A stretch of DNA of 64,000 nt from Peribacillus deserti (GTDB lineage Bacteria > Bacillota > Bacilli > Bacillales > DSM-1321). The notes under the pieces were generated by a model. The model was not told the origin of the DNA, searched no databases, and worked only from the letters and a program-made list of their open reading frames with translations. The stretch is taken from positions 43,798-107,797 of the forward strand of contig NZ_PGUY01000043.1 in the NCBI RefSeq assembly GCF_002863585.1, given 5' to 3'. Made by a program: the position numbers and the translations under genes. How positions within the stretch are numbered: the stretch's first letter is position 1; every line of letters starts with the position of its first letter. Positions 33,064 to 42,065 of the stretch are shown here, in pieces.

Positions 33064-33534
33064 TCAACTCCTTGTCAGTTTTTGTAGTTCCAAATTAGTT
33101 CTGAAGCCTACCCACACACCAATAGATTCAGTACCAACAATTACAAAAAACAACTCGTTAGAATCACATTTGGTGTTTCTAAGCACCCTTTTCCATTCTT
33201 TGATATCATGACCAGAAGGAGTCGGATGTCGTTCTGGGTGGGTATGCCATTCACCAAGGTAGTTACAAGTTCCTTTACTTTCTTCCCAAATAGCTTGAAT
33301 GACTTTTTGATGGTCGTCTCTATTCTTTTTAAAGAAACATCGTTTTCGGATATCCCTATTCATTGGTGTCGTAATATGGTCAACTACTACATCGTGAGAG
33401 AATCGAATAAAACGTCCCATTAATACTCCACCAGCTTCTGAATCTCCTTTTTCTGTTTGATAATATTGCTGAAATTTGGAAAGTACATTATCACTAATTT
33501 TAATAACGCCTAGGGGATTAATGTTAAAGTTCAT
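33064..33534 (-). CDS. cap3: CBASS Cap3: JAB/JAMM isopeptidase
   Basis: 156 residues. The JAMM zinc motif is complete: Glu33 in SEAGGVLMG, His97-Thr-His99 in GEWHTHPE, and Ser107...Asp110 in TPSGHD. Cap3 cleaves the bond that Cap2 makes between the CD-NTase C-terminus and target proteins, so it tunes priming. ATG at 33534 overlaps the Cap2 stop (ATGA), and a GGGAG site lies upstream; the longer frame is not used. Confidence 0.88.
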   Translation of the reverse strand: MNFNINPLGVIKISDNVLSKFQQYYQTEKGDSEAGGVLMGRFIRFSHDVVVDHITTPMNRDIRKRCFFKKNRDDHQKVIQAIWEESKGTCNYLGEWHTHPERHPTPSGHDIKEWKRVLRNTKCDSNELFFVIVGTESIGVWVGFRTNLELQKLTRS

Positions 33535-35342
33535 GTAGTTTCTCCCGTTCCGCAAACTGGACAATTTTCAGCCCTGTAAAGATATCGATACTCAAAAAGC
33601 TGTTCATTAGTCAACTTATATCTGTCACTTACCTTTTTCCCCTGTGATAAAACTTCTTTATCTTCTCCCTTCCAAGACAGCAGAGGATTTCCACGTTCTT
33701 GCCCCTGTAAAGTCTTGATTGCCAATCTACTGGCAAGGATGGCTGTCTGTAGTGCATCCAATGAACCATATGGAGTGAAAACAGACTCGCATCCCGTCAA
33801 AGTCTTCCCAAAGAATTGGTCGGGAGCAGCAAAGGAAGCTCGATTAGGAATTAAAATGTTGTTATTCTCTACATGGGTATATAAACATTGAAAGCACCCT
33901 TCTTTTTTCTGGTTATTTGTAAGCAAGGTGTGTCCACCTAAACCTAAAGGATCCAGCCAAGTATAGATAATTGGTGGTGCACAATCCATATTGTAAAAAC
34001 GCTTATTTAACTCTAGTTCAACCGTAGGAGATCCTAAAGCTACAATAATTATATCTGAATCGAGAATGAAATTCTTCTGCTCCTCCATTAAGGTCAATAC
34101 TTCTTCCATTTCATAATTGATGTTTAAAGAGGGGAAATGTTGTAGTAATTCTATTTTCAATCCTTCTGCTTTTGATATATTATTATAGGCTTTTTCTGCC
34201 TTCCAATATAAACTGCTAGTTCCTAGTTCATGGCGATAAATGTTATCCACATCTAATATCTCTTTATCAATTAGCTTTATGAATGACACCCCTGCTCTCC
34301 CTAGTTCTAACGCTATTCGGCTTCCAATTGAGCCAAGACCAATTAATGTAACCTTCTTTCCAATGAGTTTATTATGCCCCAAGGTCCGATTTAGAAGGAA
34401 TTCCGTATCATGACGTTTCACTGAAAGGGGAGTTACAGAAAAAGTTGCGTGAATTTGCTTTAATGGATGCGAAAAGGGATAACTGGTTTTTATATGCCTA
34501 ATCCGTTTAAAATCAGTGAGTAAAATACCAACAAAAGCTCTTTGCCCTTTTTCTATAGGAATCGATATAAAAATATATTCTTTATCCTGAGTTTTGAATT
34601 TAGTTTTCTCTAAATATGACTTGAGGTTTTTTTTAGTACCGCTGCTGATATTCTCATTTACAATTTTCCTTAACTGTTTTATATTCCAAAAATCCCAATA
34701 GGAAGGCGGCTTAACCTGAGCCCCGTCCCTTAGCGGAATATGTATTCCTCGATAGGATGTAAATTCTTTCACTACATCACATTTGTATAGTGTTTTTAAG
34801 CTCTGTGCCGTTGCATTGTCTGTGTTTTTCACAATAACTGTTTTTCCGGTATTCTCATCAAAGAAAACCAGGATTCTTTCAAAAGTGTTACCTGGCGAGA
34901 ATAAGGAATCTATCCTCATTACTTCACTTTGTCTTGACCAAAGGACTTCAAAGTCAACAAGGTAGTCGCGTTTATTAATACCAGTGATTCCATCTCTTAA
35001 TGTTCTTTCCGCCCTTTGGAAGGCTTCCTTGAGAATACCAGAGGGGTTGCTACTATCTAAAAGCAACCCCTCGTCATGAGAATAACAAATGAAACCATCT
35101 TTTTCGATATGAGGCAAAAAACCTAGAACTTGCGGGTCCTTTAGAAATAACATTGGCTTTTCAATAGGGAACCGAACAGGTAAAGCCAATTGAATTGTAA
35201 TATCTTTTCCTCCTATAGCATAAGTACCTTCAAATGCTTTTTTAAAGGGTCCTCTGGTGGAGGAAATATTAAAGGATGAAATTTCCTTTACAGCGTTCAG
35301 TAATTCATGTAAACCTAAGTTCAGTACACTTTGCTCTATCAT
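33531..35342 (-). CDS. cap2: CBASS Cap2: E2-E1 fusion ubiquitin-transferase-like protein (603 aa)
   Basis: The N-terminal E2-like region (about 1-140) has GFICYSHDEG with Cys86 as the probable E2 cysteine. The C-terminal E1/ThiF domain (about 320-603) shows the nucleotide-binding GLGSIGSRIALELG (335-340 core) and TLTGCES with Cys518 as a likely E1 cysteine. It also has two CxxC pairs (483/486 and 594/597) that would hold zinc. In type II CBASS, Cap2 links the CD-NTase C-terminus to targets and raises its activity. The gene starts 8 bp after the CD-NTase stop behind GAGGTG. Confidence 0.88.
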   Translation of the reverse strand: MIEQSVLNLGLHELLNAVKEISSFNISSTRGPFKKAFEGTYAIGGKDITIQLALPVRFPIEKPMLFLKDPQVLGFLPHIEKDGFICYSHDEGLLLDSSNPSGILKEAFQRAERTLRDGITGINKRDYLVDFEVLWSRQSEVMRIDSLFSPGNTFERILVFFDENTGKTVIVKNTDNATAQSLKTLYKCDVVKEFTSYRGIHIPLRDGAQVKPPSYWDFWNIKQLRKIVNENISSGTKKNLKSYLEKTKFKTQDKEYIFISIPIEKGQRAFVGILLTDFKRIRHIKTSYPFSHPLKQIHATFSVTPLSVKRHDTEFLLNRTLGHNKLIGKKVTLIGLGSIGSRIALELGRAGVSFIKLIDKEILDVDNIYRHELGTSSLYWKAEKAYNNISKAEGLKIELLQHFPSLNINYEMEEVLTLMEEQKNFILDSDIIIVALGSPTVELELNKRFYNMDCAPPIIYTWLDPLGLGGHTLLTNNQKKEGCFQCLYTHVENNNILIPNRASFAAPDQFFGKTLTGCESVFTPYGSLDALQTAILASRLAIKTLQGQERGNPLLSWKGEDKEVLSQGKKVSDRYKLTNEQLFEYRYLYRAENCPVCGTGETT

Positions 35343-35350
35343 ATTTCACC

Positions 35351-36397
35351 TCAAGCCGATGAATGATCAACAATAATTGCCGCTCCTCTTTTTTCACCGG
35401 TAGTAGGTTTATCGGGAACCGGAAAATCATCCCCAAATTCTTCACGCATAAACTTACACGCCTCTACCGGATCTGTTTCACTCTTAGCTTCTTTCAATTT
35501 TTCCAGTAAAGTTTGAAGTTTCCCCTTAAAATCGCTCATCTGATTCACGGTCATTTTTTCATAGATGTCATTGTAAGTAGGGGTAGGAAGGTGTACTTCT
35601 AGCCTATCTTCGTATTGACCAGTGTCTTGATTCCACATAGTTATAAATTTATTTAGCATATTTTGAACAAATGACTCTAAAGCTTCCAGGTCATTATAGG
35701 TCTTGGTATTGGAAAATAAATCAGGTGTGTATTTGGACTGAAAATGACTAAGCCCAGCAACTGTAAGTCCAATTCCGGAAGGACGATTGACTTGACCTCG
35801 GAATTTGATATCCTTCCATCTTTTCATATATCGGATAACTCTTCTGAACTGCTTACGGTCATCACCATCGGAAAGATTATTCTTGATAGTGTTCACAAGC
35901 CTTTTAGGGGCAGCCTCGTCCCAACAACGTTGATCGGCGTTGCTGTGTAGTTTACCTTTAGCATGGTGTGTAGTTTCCTCACTATCTTCTCCATCAATAT
36001 AAATAGCGAAATCCACATGGTAATTTCTTTCATCGGCACCCTCTGATTCAAACTTTACAGTTACGCAAGGCTTCTTCATTTCAACATTGTCATATTGTTT
36101 ACAAAGGGCATCATAAACCCACTTTTTTACCGTTACGGGATTAGAGTAATCTTCTTTCGACACGTGAAAAATTATTCCGACATCAATGTCATAATCTCCA
36201 CCATCCAAGGACTTAACGCCGGTATGCATAGCGTAACTTCCTTGATGGAAGATGTCATATGAACCGGCGTCTGACGGCAATTCTTCATCTAAAATTTCCA
36301 GTAGTTCATCCCGCTTATCCCTTAACTCTTTATTGTCATCGTAATCCAGTTTGATTGCATTATGAAATTGTATGAAATCGGATTGCAAATTCGCCAT
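35351..36397 (-). CDS. CBASS CD-NTase (cGAS/DncV-like nucleotidyltransferase, 348 aa)
   Basis: The start at 36397 (MANLQSDFIQFHNAI) follows GAGGTGTTTT; a longer frame begins 22 codons earlier. The nucleotidyltransferase core has GSYAMHTGV (Gly53-Ser54), then GGDYDIDVGIIF with the metal-binding Asp70 and Asp72, and a third Asp129 in YHVDFAIYI. On phage infection such enzymes make a cyclic di- or trinucleotide. The C-terminus ends in a flexible tail, KRGAAIIVDHSSA, with a final Ala that is a plausible substrate for Cap2. Clade and product cannot be set here; pairing with Cap5 suggests a 3',2'-cGAMP-type or trinucleotide signal. Confidence 0.88.
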   Translation of the reverse strand: MANLQSDFIQFHNAIKLDYDDNKELRDKRDELLEILDEELPSDAGSYDIFHQGSYAMHTGVKSLDGGDYDIDVGIIFHVSKEDYSNPVTVKKWVYDALCKQYDNVEMKKPCVTVKFESEGADERNYHVDFAIYIDGEDSEETTHHAKGKLHSNADQRCWDEAAPKRLVNTIKNNLSDGDDRKQFRRVIRYMKRWKDIKFRGQVNRPSGIGLTVAGLSHFQSKYTPDLFSNTKTYNDLEALESFVQNMLNKFITMWNQDTGQYEDRLEVHLPTPTYNDIYEKMTVNQMSDFKGKLQTLLEKLKEAKSETDPVEACKFMREEFGDDFPVPDKPTTGEKRGAAIIVDHSSA

Positions 36398-36611
36398 AAA
36401 ACACCTCATCGTTAAAGAATAGTAACCTATGAAAGTCCAAAAAAAAGTATAAATCCCTGCCATTCAATGACATAATTATACAATTTCATTAATTTAACAA
36501 CAAGATATTTATATCCCATCGGGGCAGAACTTCCTTACTCACTTTTCATATTGGCTGTACAAATAGAAATTTCTTATCCATACGAAAATCGCAGAATATT
36601 TGTAGTGTTTT

Positions 36612-37088
36612 TTGTATCCATTTGCATTTGCGTCAGGAACCGGTGATTATGTACAATTGTTCGAACCCACCGCCAGTGTATTCGAGAAAGAAGGAAAAGG
36701 CCATATCATTGCTTCGTTCGGTACGGAATCCGGTCATATTCCATATACCACTTTCATGGCAAAAGAAAGCTTCTTGAAAGATAAAAAAGATGCAGCTGAA
36801 AAATTCACAAGAGCTGTTTATAAAGCCCAAAAATGGGTGTATGAGCATAGTTCGGCAGAAACGGCCAAAGCCATACAATCCTTCTTTCCGGATACAGACT
36901 TGGAGCTTATTACTACGGTAGTTGACCGGTACAAAAAACAAGAGTCTTTTGCGAAAAATCCGGTTCTGGATGAAGATGAATGGGATAATCTTCAGAATAT
37001 TATGGATGAAGCTGGGGAACTGCCGAAGAGGGTTAGTCATGAAAGCCTCGTTAACACTGATATCGCTGAAAAAATTTCCAAAGATTGA
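36612..37088 (+). pseudogene. ytlA: C-terminal part of an ABC-transporter substrate-binding protein, truncated at the island border
   Basis: From about 36628 the frame reads ASGTGDYVQLFEPTAS, then KGHIIASFGTESGHIPYTTF and continues like the second half of an NMT1/ThiY-type binding protein (about 150 residues; normal length 320-340). The signal peptide and first lobe are missing, and the sequence just upstream is unrelated AT-rich island DNA. The ATPase and permease genes follow directly, as in B. subtilis ytlC-ytlD. Ligand binding should be lost. Replacement of the 5' half by the island is the simplest reading. Confidence 0.75.
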
Positions 37089-37100
37089 GGAGGCTTTTAT

Positions 37101-37886
37101 ATGAGCTTTCTTAGTATCCAACATGTAAGCCATACCTACTTCACAAAGAAAACCGCGAAAACTGCATTAAGCGGCATAAGTCTGGACGTCGAGGAAGGCC
37201 GATTTCTCTCCTTTCTCGGTCCAAGCGGCTGCGGCAAAACGACCTTGCTTTCCATTATAGCCGGTCTGCTTGAACCGAGCAGCGGCGAGGTGCTTGTTGA
37301 AGGGCGGCCTATAAGGGAAGCGCAGGAGCCAATGATCGGATACATGCTGCAGCAGGATTATCTGTTTCCTTGGAAAACGATAGAAGAAAATATACTTCTG
37401 GGACTGCGGATCTTGAAGAAAGACAACGAATTATCAAGAAGAAAGACCTTCAAGCTGCTTAAAGAAATTGGTCTTGAGGGGACGGAAAAACAATATCCTA
37501 AGCAGCTATCCGGCGGGATGAAACAGCGGATTGCACTAGTACGGACTCTTGCGGCTGAACCAAAGCTCCTCCTCTTGGATGAACCGTTTTCAGCTCTTGA
37601 CTTTCAAACCAAGCTGAAGTTGGAGGATCTTGTATCGGCCACCCTTAAATCGTTTAGTAAAACAGCCATATTGGTCACACATGACATAGGGGAGGCAATT
37701 GCCATGAGTGATACGATATTCTTGTTTTCTACGAATCCAGGCAGGATTTATAAGCAGATTGATGTTCCTGAAGTCCTAAGGAACCTTACACCCTTTAACG
37801 CACGAGCCCATCCAGAATATTCTTCATTATTTCAAACCGTATGGAAGGAGCTTGAAAATCTTGAAAAGCAAACCCCATCGTATTGA
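37101..37886 (+). CDS. ytlC: ABC transporter ATP-binding protein
   Basis: 261 residues with Walker [11 protein letters not shown] (about 40-49), a Q-loop in [15 protein letters not shown], signature [11 protein letters not shown], Walker [14 protein letters not shown] and a switch His in [10 protein letters not shown]. This is the SsuB/TauB/ThiZ-type importer ATPase. It forms an operon with the permease (35-bp overlap) and the truncated binding protein 12 bp upstream. The substrate is not determined; the family imports sulfonates, nitrate or pyrimidine precursors. GGAGGC precedes the ATG. Confidence 0.88.
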   Translation: MSFLSIQHVSHTYFTKKTAKTALSGISLDVEEGRFLSFLGPSGCGKTTLLSIIAGLLEPSSGEVLVEGRPIREAQEPMIGYMLQQDYLFPWKTIEENILLGLRILKKDNELSRRKTFKLLKEIGLEGTEKQYPKQLSGGMKQRIALVRTLAAEPKLLLLDEPFSALDFQTKLKLEDLVSATLKSFSKTAILVTHDIGEAIAMSDTIFLFSTNPGRIYKQIDVPEVLRNLTPFNARAHPEYSSLFQTVWKELENLEKQTPSY

Positions 37887-38673
37887 ACAGCTTCATCAGC
37901 AATATATAGGGTCTCTGCTGAGGGAAAAACGGATCGTCCGGACTTACCAGTTCTTTATTTTTGCTTTCTTTTTTGCTTTATGGGAGCTGTCAAGCTGGCT
38001 TGAATGGATCGACCCTTTAATCTTCAGTTCCCCCTCCAAAATTGTTGAGCTGCTCATTTCGAAGATCCAGGATGGTTCCATTTTCACTCATATTGGGTTT
38101 ACCGTTTTTGAAACCATATTGGGCTTTATACTCGGCACACTGAGCGGTACACTGCTTGCAGCTTTTTTATGGTGGTCGCCGCTTGCATCAAAGGTACTTG
38201 ATCCATATCTGGTAATATTGAACGCGATGCCTAAAGTAGCCCTCGGACCTATTCTCATCGTAGCTCTCGGACCAGGCTTTACTTCTATCATTGCAATGGG
38301 AGCAATCATCTCTGTAATCATTACAACGATTGTAGTGTATACCTCGTTCAAAGAGGTCGATCCGAATTATATTAAAGTACTGAAGACTTTTGGAGCATCA
38401 AGATATGTCTGTTTTAAAGAAGCCATTCTACCCGCTTCGTTCCCTACTATTATTTCTACATTAAAAGTGAATGTCGGACTTTCCTGGGTAGGTGTTATTG
38501 TGGGAGAGTTTCTGGTTTCACAGCAGGGACTCGGCTATTTGATCATTTACGGTTTCCAGGTATTTAATTTCGGACTTGTGCTAATGTCACTTCTCATCAT
38601 TGCCATCTTTGCCACCATTATGTATCAGCTGGTAGAGTATTTAGAAAGAAAAATCATTAAAAGTTCAAACTAG
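37852..38673 (+). CDS. ytlD: ABC transporter permease (SsuC/ThiX type)
   Basis: Up to 273 residues with six hydrophobic segments. The EAA-like loop [26 protein letters not shown] contacts the ATPase. A TTG codon at 37852 or the next TTG at 37861 can start it; AAGGAG lies ten bases before the second, which favours 37861. Overlaps the ATPase gene, so translation is coupled. Transport may be idle because the binding protein is broken. Confidence 0.85.
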   Translation: MKILKSKPHRIEQLHQQYIGSLLREKRIVRTYQFFIFAFFFALWELSSWLEWIDPLIFSSPSKIVELLISKIQDGSIFTHIGFTVFETILGFILGTLSGTLLAAFLWWSPLASKVLDPYLVILNAMPKVALGPILIVALGPGFTSIIAMGAIISVIITTIVVYTSFKEVDPNYIKVLKTFGASRYVCFKEAILPASFPTIISTLKVNVGLSWVGVIVGEFLVSQQGLGYLIIYGFQVFNFGLVLMSLLIIAIFATIMYQLVEYLERKIIKSSN

Positions 38674-38771
38674 AAAAGGGGAGAACAGTGCTTTTACGAA
38701 CACATTCTCTCATAGACTGATTGGCTTATGTCTCGTGAATGCAGGTTACAGCACCATGAGGATTAGCTAAA

Positions 38772-38800
38772 TGAAGAGAACCTGCCAAGGTTCTCTTTTC
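38772..38800. terminator. Bidirectional terminator
   Basis: AAGAGAACCT and AGGTTCTCTT pair over 10 bp, with T/A runs on both sides, between convergent ytlD and ytkD. Confidence 0.8.
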
Positions 38801-39275
38801 ATTTACAGAGACCTCTTTGATCAATAAGGCGCATACAAACCGGAATTACCCGATCCTTCATTATAAAGCTAAACCGATCATCTCCTGTTAAATTTTCCGG
38901 CAGGCGGGCTACAAGGAGCGGTCCGTCTGTTTCATAATAATTCCCCCTGGTTTCCAAGGATTTCAGCACGGTGAAAAAAACGGATTTATAGAATGAGCTG
39001 CCGCCACAATCCACATGGTAAGAACCGAGGTAAAAAAGGGTACCTGAAACTCCACCCGTTTCCTCATATACTTCCCTTTCAGCCGCATCCCTTACCGACT
39101 CCTGTTCCTCAACCTTCCCACCCGGGAATTCCCATCCCCTTATTTTGTGCTGCGTTAGCACCCATTTCCCCTCGTAGATACATATAACTAAAACATGCCC
39201 CGATCTCGCGAGAAATTCTTGATTGTTCTCCGAAAAAGAGACGATACAGCCGTTCTTATCTATAAACTGTTCCAT
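38799..39275 (-). CDS. ytkD: Nudix hydrolase YtkD-like (8-oxo-dGTP diphosphatase)
   Basis: The Nudix box is GGKVEEQESVRDAAEREVYEE (G-x5-E-x7-REVxEE) at about residues 59-79. The WEFPGGK and FSFIMKD segments match YtkD of B. subtilis, which hydrolyses oxidised nucleotides and dNTPs. The start at 39275 (MEQFIDKNGC) follows CAAGG; a longer frame exists. Position between ytlD and luxS also fits. Confidence 0.82.
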   Translation of the reverse strand: MEQFIDKNGCIVSFSENNQEFLARSGHVLVICIYEGKWVLTQHKIRGWEFPGGKVEEQESVRDAAEREVYEETGGVSGTLFYLGSYHVDCGGSSFYKSVFFTVLKSLETRGNYYETDGPLLVARLPENLTGDDRFSFIMKDRVIPVCMRLIDQRGLCK

Positions 39276-39372
39276 TTGAATACCTTGCCCTTTGTATAAG
39301 TGCTTTTTATAAATTATCATAACAAATTAACGCACATTCTGACAAAAAGGGTGGTATAACTGGATGGTTTGT

Positions 39373-39693
39373 CTATTTTAAAATCCCCATGCTGTCGATG
39401 TGATTTTTTGCTTCCGTATCACCCAGCGTGTATATCATTTGATATACATCCTTCAATGTACCATCAAAATTGTCATTGGACTTATCCTGATGATATTCCA
39501 TAAATGGCACGTGAGCTCTCCAGAATGTCATCCAGTCTTCAGAAGCGTTCATATCAAAATATTCTCTCAGCTTCCTTACCTCGTCTGGTGATGCCTCTAT
39601 TTTAAAATTCCACTCGGATGCTTCACGGTCCTGGGAAATCTGTCCAGTTGCGACTGTAATATAATAGGTTTTTTTATTTTCCTTCAAGAACAA
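39373..39693 (-). CDS. Conserved hypothetical protein (106 aa)
   Basis: MFLKENKKTYYITVATGQIS opens a soluble alpha/beta protein with SEWNFKIEASPDEVRKLREYF and a HVPFMEYHQDKSND segment. The pattern is one I recall in Bacillus, sometimes named only as a hydrolase without evidence. The sequence gives no catalytic motif. Single minus-strand gene behind ytkD. Confidence 0.6.
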   Translation of the reverse strand: MFLKENKKTYYITVATGQISQDREASEWNFKIEASPDEVRKLREYFDMNASEDWMTFWRAHVPFMEYHQDKSNDNFDGTLKDVYQMIYTLGDTEAKNHIDSMGILK

Positions 39694-39991
39694 CCCAGCC
39701 TTTCTAAATTCCTTCCTGAGTTAGTTTCTCTGCTCTTAATTCGTTCCATACACAAAATGTGTCAGTCATGAAGCATACAGCATCAACCAGTAACGATTAA
39801 AACAACAGGAAATTTATTTAAGGCAATTGGGTAAAAATAGATTAAACGAAAGATAAAAGGGTAATAAAAAAAATAAGCGACATATCATATTTAATCCAAA
39901 CGAATAATATAGAAGCAGTAGAGAATCGTCTAATATCACCTTTAAGAAGGTTACGCCATAGGAAAAATTATAACTGCAAGGGGTGAAAAAA

Positions 39992-40243
39992 ATGAAACTA
40001 ATTGAAGAATTGTATGAACTGTATAAGTCGAAGCTGACCGGAAATGATGAAGACATTGATATGCTGGCCTTTGCTGTACTTGAACAATTAAGCCGTGAAG
40101 AGATACTGGGATTAATCCATGAGATGGATAATCAAGAGCTGATCAACCTGATGGGCCTCTATATTATAGAAAGCTTAAAAGGTAAATTCGCTCAGGAAAA
40201 CTTCGAAAAACATTTGCCATACCCGTCCCGTAATGTTCATTGA
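39992..40243 (+). CDS. Small cytoplasmic protein, DUF6154-like (83 aa)
   Basis: Start at 39992 (MKLIEELYELYKSKLTGNDE) behind AAGGGG; a GTG nine bases earlier overlaps the site. All-helical and acidic, with DMLAFAVLEQLSREEILGLI and LMGLYIIESLK. It resembles the small Bacillus DUF6154 proteins, of unknown function. A strong terminator follows. The stretch 39694-39991 has no other gene. Confidence 0.6.
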   Translation: MKLIEELYELYKSKLTGNDEDIDMLAFAVLEQLSREEILGLIHEMDNQELINLMGLYIIESLKGKFAQENFEKHLPYPSRNVH

Positions 40244-40258
40244 TACATACTGCCTATC

Positions 40259-40292
40259 AAGCCTTAAGAGGTATCCCTCTTAAGGCTTTTTA
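40259..40292 (+). terminator. Rho-independent terminator
   Basis: AAGCCTTAAGAGG and CCTCTTAAGGCTT pair perfectly over 13 bp with a tetraloop, followed by TTTTAT. Confidence 0.9.
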
Positions 40293-40386
40293 TCTGCCAG
40301 CGGCAGCCTGCGGACAAAAAAATCGTACAAGCAGCACAGACTCCCCTATGTTAAAATAAAGAAAACATGACAATGTATAACAGAAG

Positions 40387-40572
40387 GTGGTGGCTTTTAT
40401 AAAAATCATTTTGATTATTTCAATCATTATCGTACTGGTTGTGCTTTTGTTAGCTGTATTAACAACTTCCAAAGCTTACACTGTAAAACATACAGTAGAT
40501 CCAATCGAAAATAATCCCAATGTACTAAAGGAAGAGAACTCTACGGTGGATGATGATCCGGCAGACAATTGA
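40387..40572 (+). CDS. ytzI: YtzI-like small membrane protein (61 aa)
   Basis: One long N-terminal transmembrane helix (IKIILIISIIIVLVVLLLAV), followed by SKAYTVKHTVDP and an acidic tail. Size, topology and location before luxS fit B. subtilis YtzI. GTG codons at 40387 and 40390 can start it; AGAAGG overlaps the first. Confidence 0.55.
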   Translation: MVAFIKIILIISIIIVLVVLLLAVLTTSKAYTVKHTVDPIENNPNVLKEENSTVDDDPADN

Positions 40573-40669
40573 TTTTGTAGGTTTTGTACTTCAGTACCGC
40601 TCTCGTTTTATTGCAAACGCTCTTTTCTAAAAGATTGTTGTTTTTTTAATAGTTATGTGAACCTTCCTT

Positions 40670-40847
40670 ATTGTTAAACAGGTTGATTGGAACGTAAGGT
40701 GCGAGACTCCTGCGGGAGCAGCGTGACAGGTGAGACCCCACAGGCGAAGCCGAGGAGGCTCAGCGCACGCCCCTAAGGTCCGCGAGTATCCTGTAGTGGA
40801 AATCACCCCCTTATTCAATAACAACAAAGTTTGCGAAAACAGCCATT
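40670..40847. repeat. Bacillus-type dispersed GC-rich repeat, copy 1
   Basis: It begins with ggttgattgg and gtgcgagactcctgcgggag, then gacaggtgagaccccacagg, and ends aatcaccccc. A second copy lies at 53528-53713. I recall this element as very common between genes in Bacillus genomes. The two ends (ggttgattgga, and tcaacccc/tcaccccc) are inverted, so it folds into a long hairpin. The remaining stretch to 41020 shows no gene. Confidence 0.75.
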
Positions 40848-41019
40848 GCAAAAAAAGTGCTCCACTCAGCAAAAGTCAATGAAGTCGTCTTTTCGAAGAA
40901 TCTCTCACGGAATAAATCATTCACTGAGCGAGAGTGCAGCACCCCGAAGTCTTAGATTCTGGACTTTGCGCCGGTTACTCATTCCTATAAAAAAGTGAAA
41001 GTGTGCACTATCGCATAAT

Positions 41020-41059
41020 AAAAAATGGGACTGGCTCATTCAGGCCAATCCCATTTTTT
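41020..41059 (-). terminator. luxS terminator
   Basis: AAAAATGGGActGGCT pairs with GGCCaaTCCCATTTTT with small bulges, adjacent to the luxS stop. T runs are present on both strands. Confidence 0.8.
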
Positions 41060-41060
41060 A

Positions 41061-41534
41061 TTATGCAAATACTTGGTGAAGCTCTTCTTTGCTGTGGGTC
41101 AGCCAAAACTTCATCAGTTTTTTTGCCCCTTCGAGATCGTGAAGCTTTGCCTGGCCGCATTGCTTTTCTGTTGCAGCAGGTACTTCAGTCACTTCAATTG
41201 CATCCTTCATCGTTTCTTCTAGTACATCGATAATTTCAGAAACCGTTGGTTCACCGCTTACTACTAAATAGAAGCCAGTCTGGCAGCCCATAGGAGAAAT
41301 ATCGATAATATCGAAGTGATTGTACTTTTCTGTGTATTTACGGATATTGATTGCCAATAAGTGCTCCAAAGTGTGAATGGAATCAGGCTTCATTGCTTGC
41401 TTATTTGGCTGGCAGAATCTAATATCATATTTATTAACAACACCGTCACTTCCAACCTTGTGAACACCGCAATGGCGGACATAAGGGGCTTTGACTGCAT
41501 GATGGTCGAGTTCAAAGCTTTCTACTGAAGGCAT
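41061..41534 (-). CDS. luxS: S-ribosylhomocysteine lyase LuxS
   Basis: 157 residues, full length. The metal-binding motif HTLEH (His54, Glu57, His58) and the later QCGQ Cys form the metal site; Cys84 in PMGCQTGFY is the catalytic cysteine. LuxS splits S-ribosylhomocysteine into homocysteine and the AI-2 precursor in the activated methyl cycle. AGGAGTG lies upstream. Single gene. Confidence 0.97.
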   Translation of the reverse strand: MPSVESFELDHHAVKAPYVRHCGVHKVGSDGVVNKYDIRFCQPNKQAMKPDSIHTLEHLLAINIRKYTEKYNHFDIIDISPMGCQTGFYLVVSGEPTVSEIIDVLEETMKDAIEVTEVPAATEKQCGQAKLHDLEGAKKLMKFWLTHSKEELHQVFA

Positions 41535-41663
41535 ATTATCACTCCTTTTGTAAGTCTAAGTTTTATTTTACTACTTTTCTTAAAGGTTTTCATTAATTTT
41601 CTACAAAAAACTTTATAAATCCTACCGGAATTATCAAGATTAAAACGAAATGAAGGTACTGAT

Positions 41664-41897
41664 ATGATTCAAAAATTACTAATAGGCATAATCCGCTTTT
41701 ACCAAGTCGCTATATCGCCCTTAAAGCCGCCTGCCTGCAGGTTTTATCCGACTTGCTCTCATTACGGTCTTCAAGCAGTCAAGCGGTTTGGTCCCTTAAA
41801 AGGGGGCTATTTAACACTAATCCGCATATTAAAATGCCACCCTTTTCATCCTGGAGGCTTTGACCCTGTTCCTGAAAATGATGAAAGGAAAAAATAA
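41664..41897 (+). CDS. yidD: Membrane protein insertion efficiency factor YidD
   Basis: 77 residues with the family pattern: [20 protein letters not shown], then [19 protein letters not shown] and [12 protein letters not shown]. The three conserved Cys are present. YidD assists insertion of inner-membrane proteins with YidC/SpoIIIJ. Called YtjA in B. subtilis, near luxS as here. Confidence 0.95.
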   Translation: MIQKLLIGIIRFYQVAISPLKPPACRFYPTCSHYGLQAVKRFGPLKGGYLTLIRILKCHPFHPGGFDPVPENDERKK

Positions 41898-42022
41898 GTT
41901 TAAGGCTGAAGACGGCAACTTTTCATTTTCCAATAAATACACTTGATATATTTTTGATTTTTCGATAATATAATCTAGGGTAATTCGGAATCATTTCGAA
42001 TTATTTTTCTTTTTTCACTAAA

Positions 42023-42037
42023 TCGTAATCAATCCGA
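42023..42037 (+). promoter_or_regulatory. Probable Zur box
   Basis: TCGTAATCAATCCGA matches the Bacillus Zur consensus TCGTAATnATTACGA at 12 of 14 defined positions. It lies 28 bases before the start codon of a zinc-binding lipoprotein gene, so zinc-bound Zur should repress it. Confidence 0.65.
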
Positions 42038-42065
42038 CTTATTAAAATATCAGGAGGAACACACT

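Noticed and set aside
36633..37133. 166-codon minus-strand ORF opposite the truncated binding-protein gene
   Set aside because: Antisense shadow of the ytlA remnant; no ribosome-binding site and no family resemblance.
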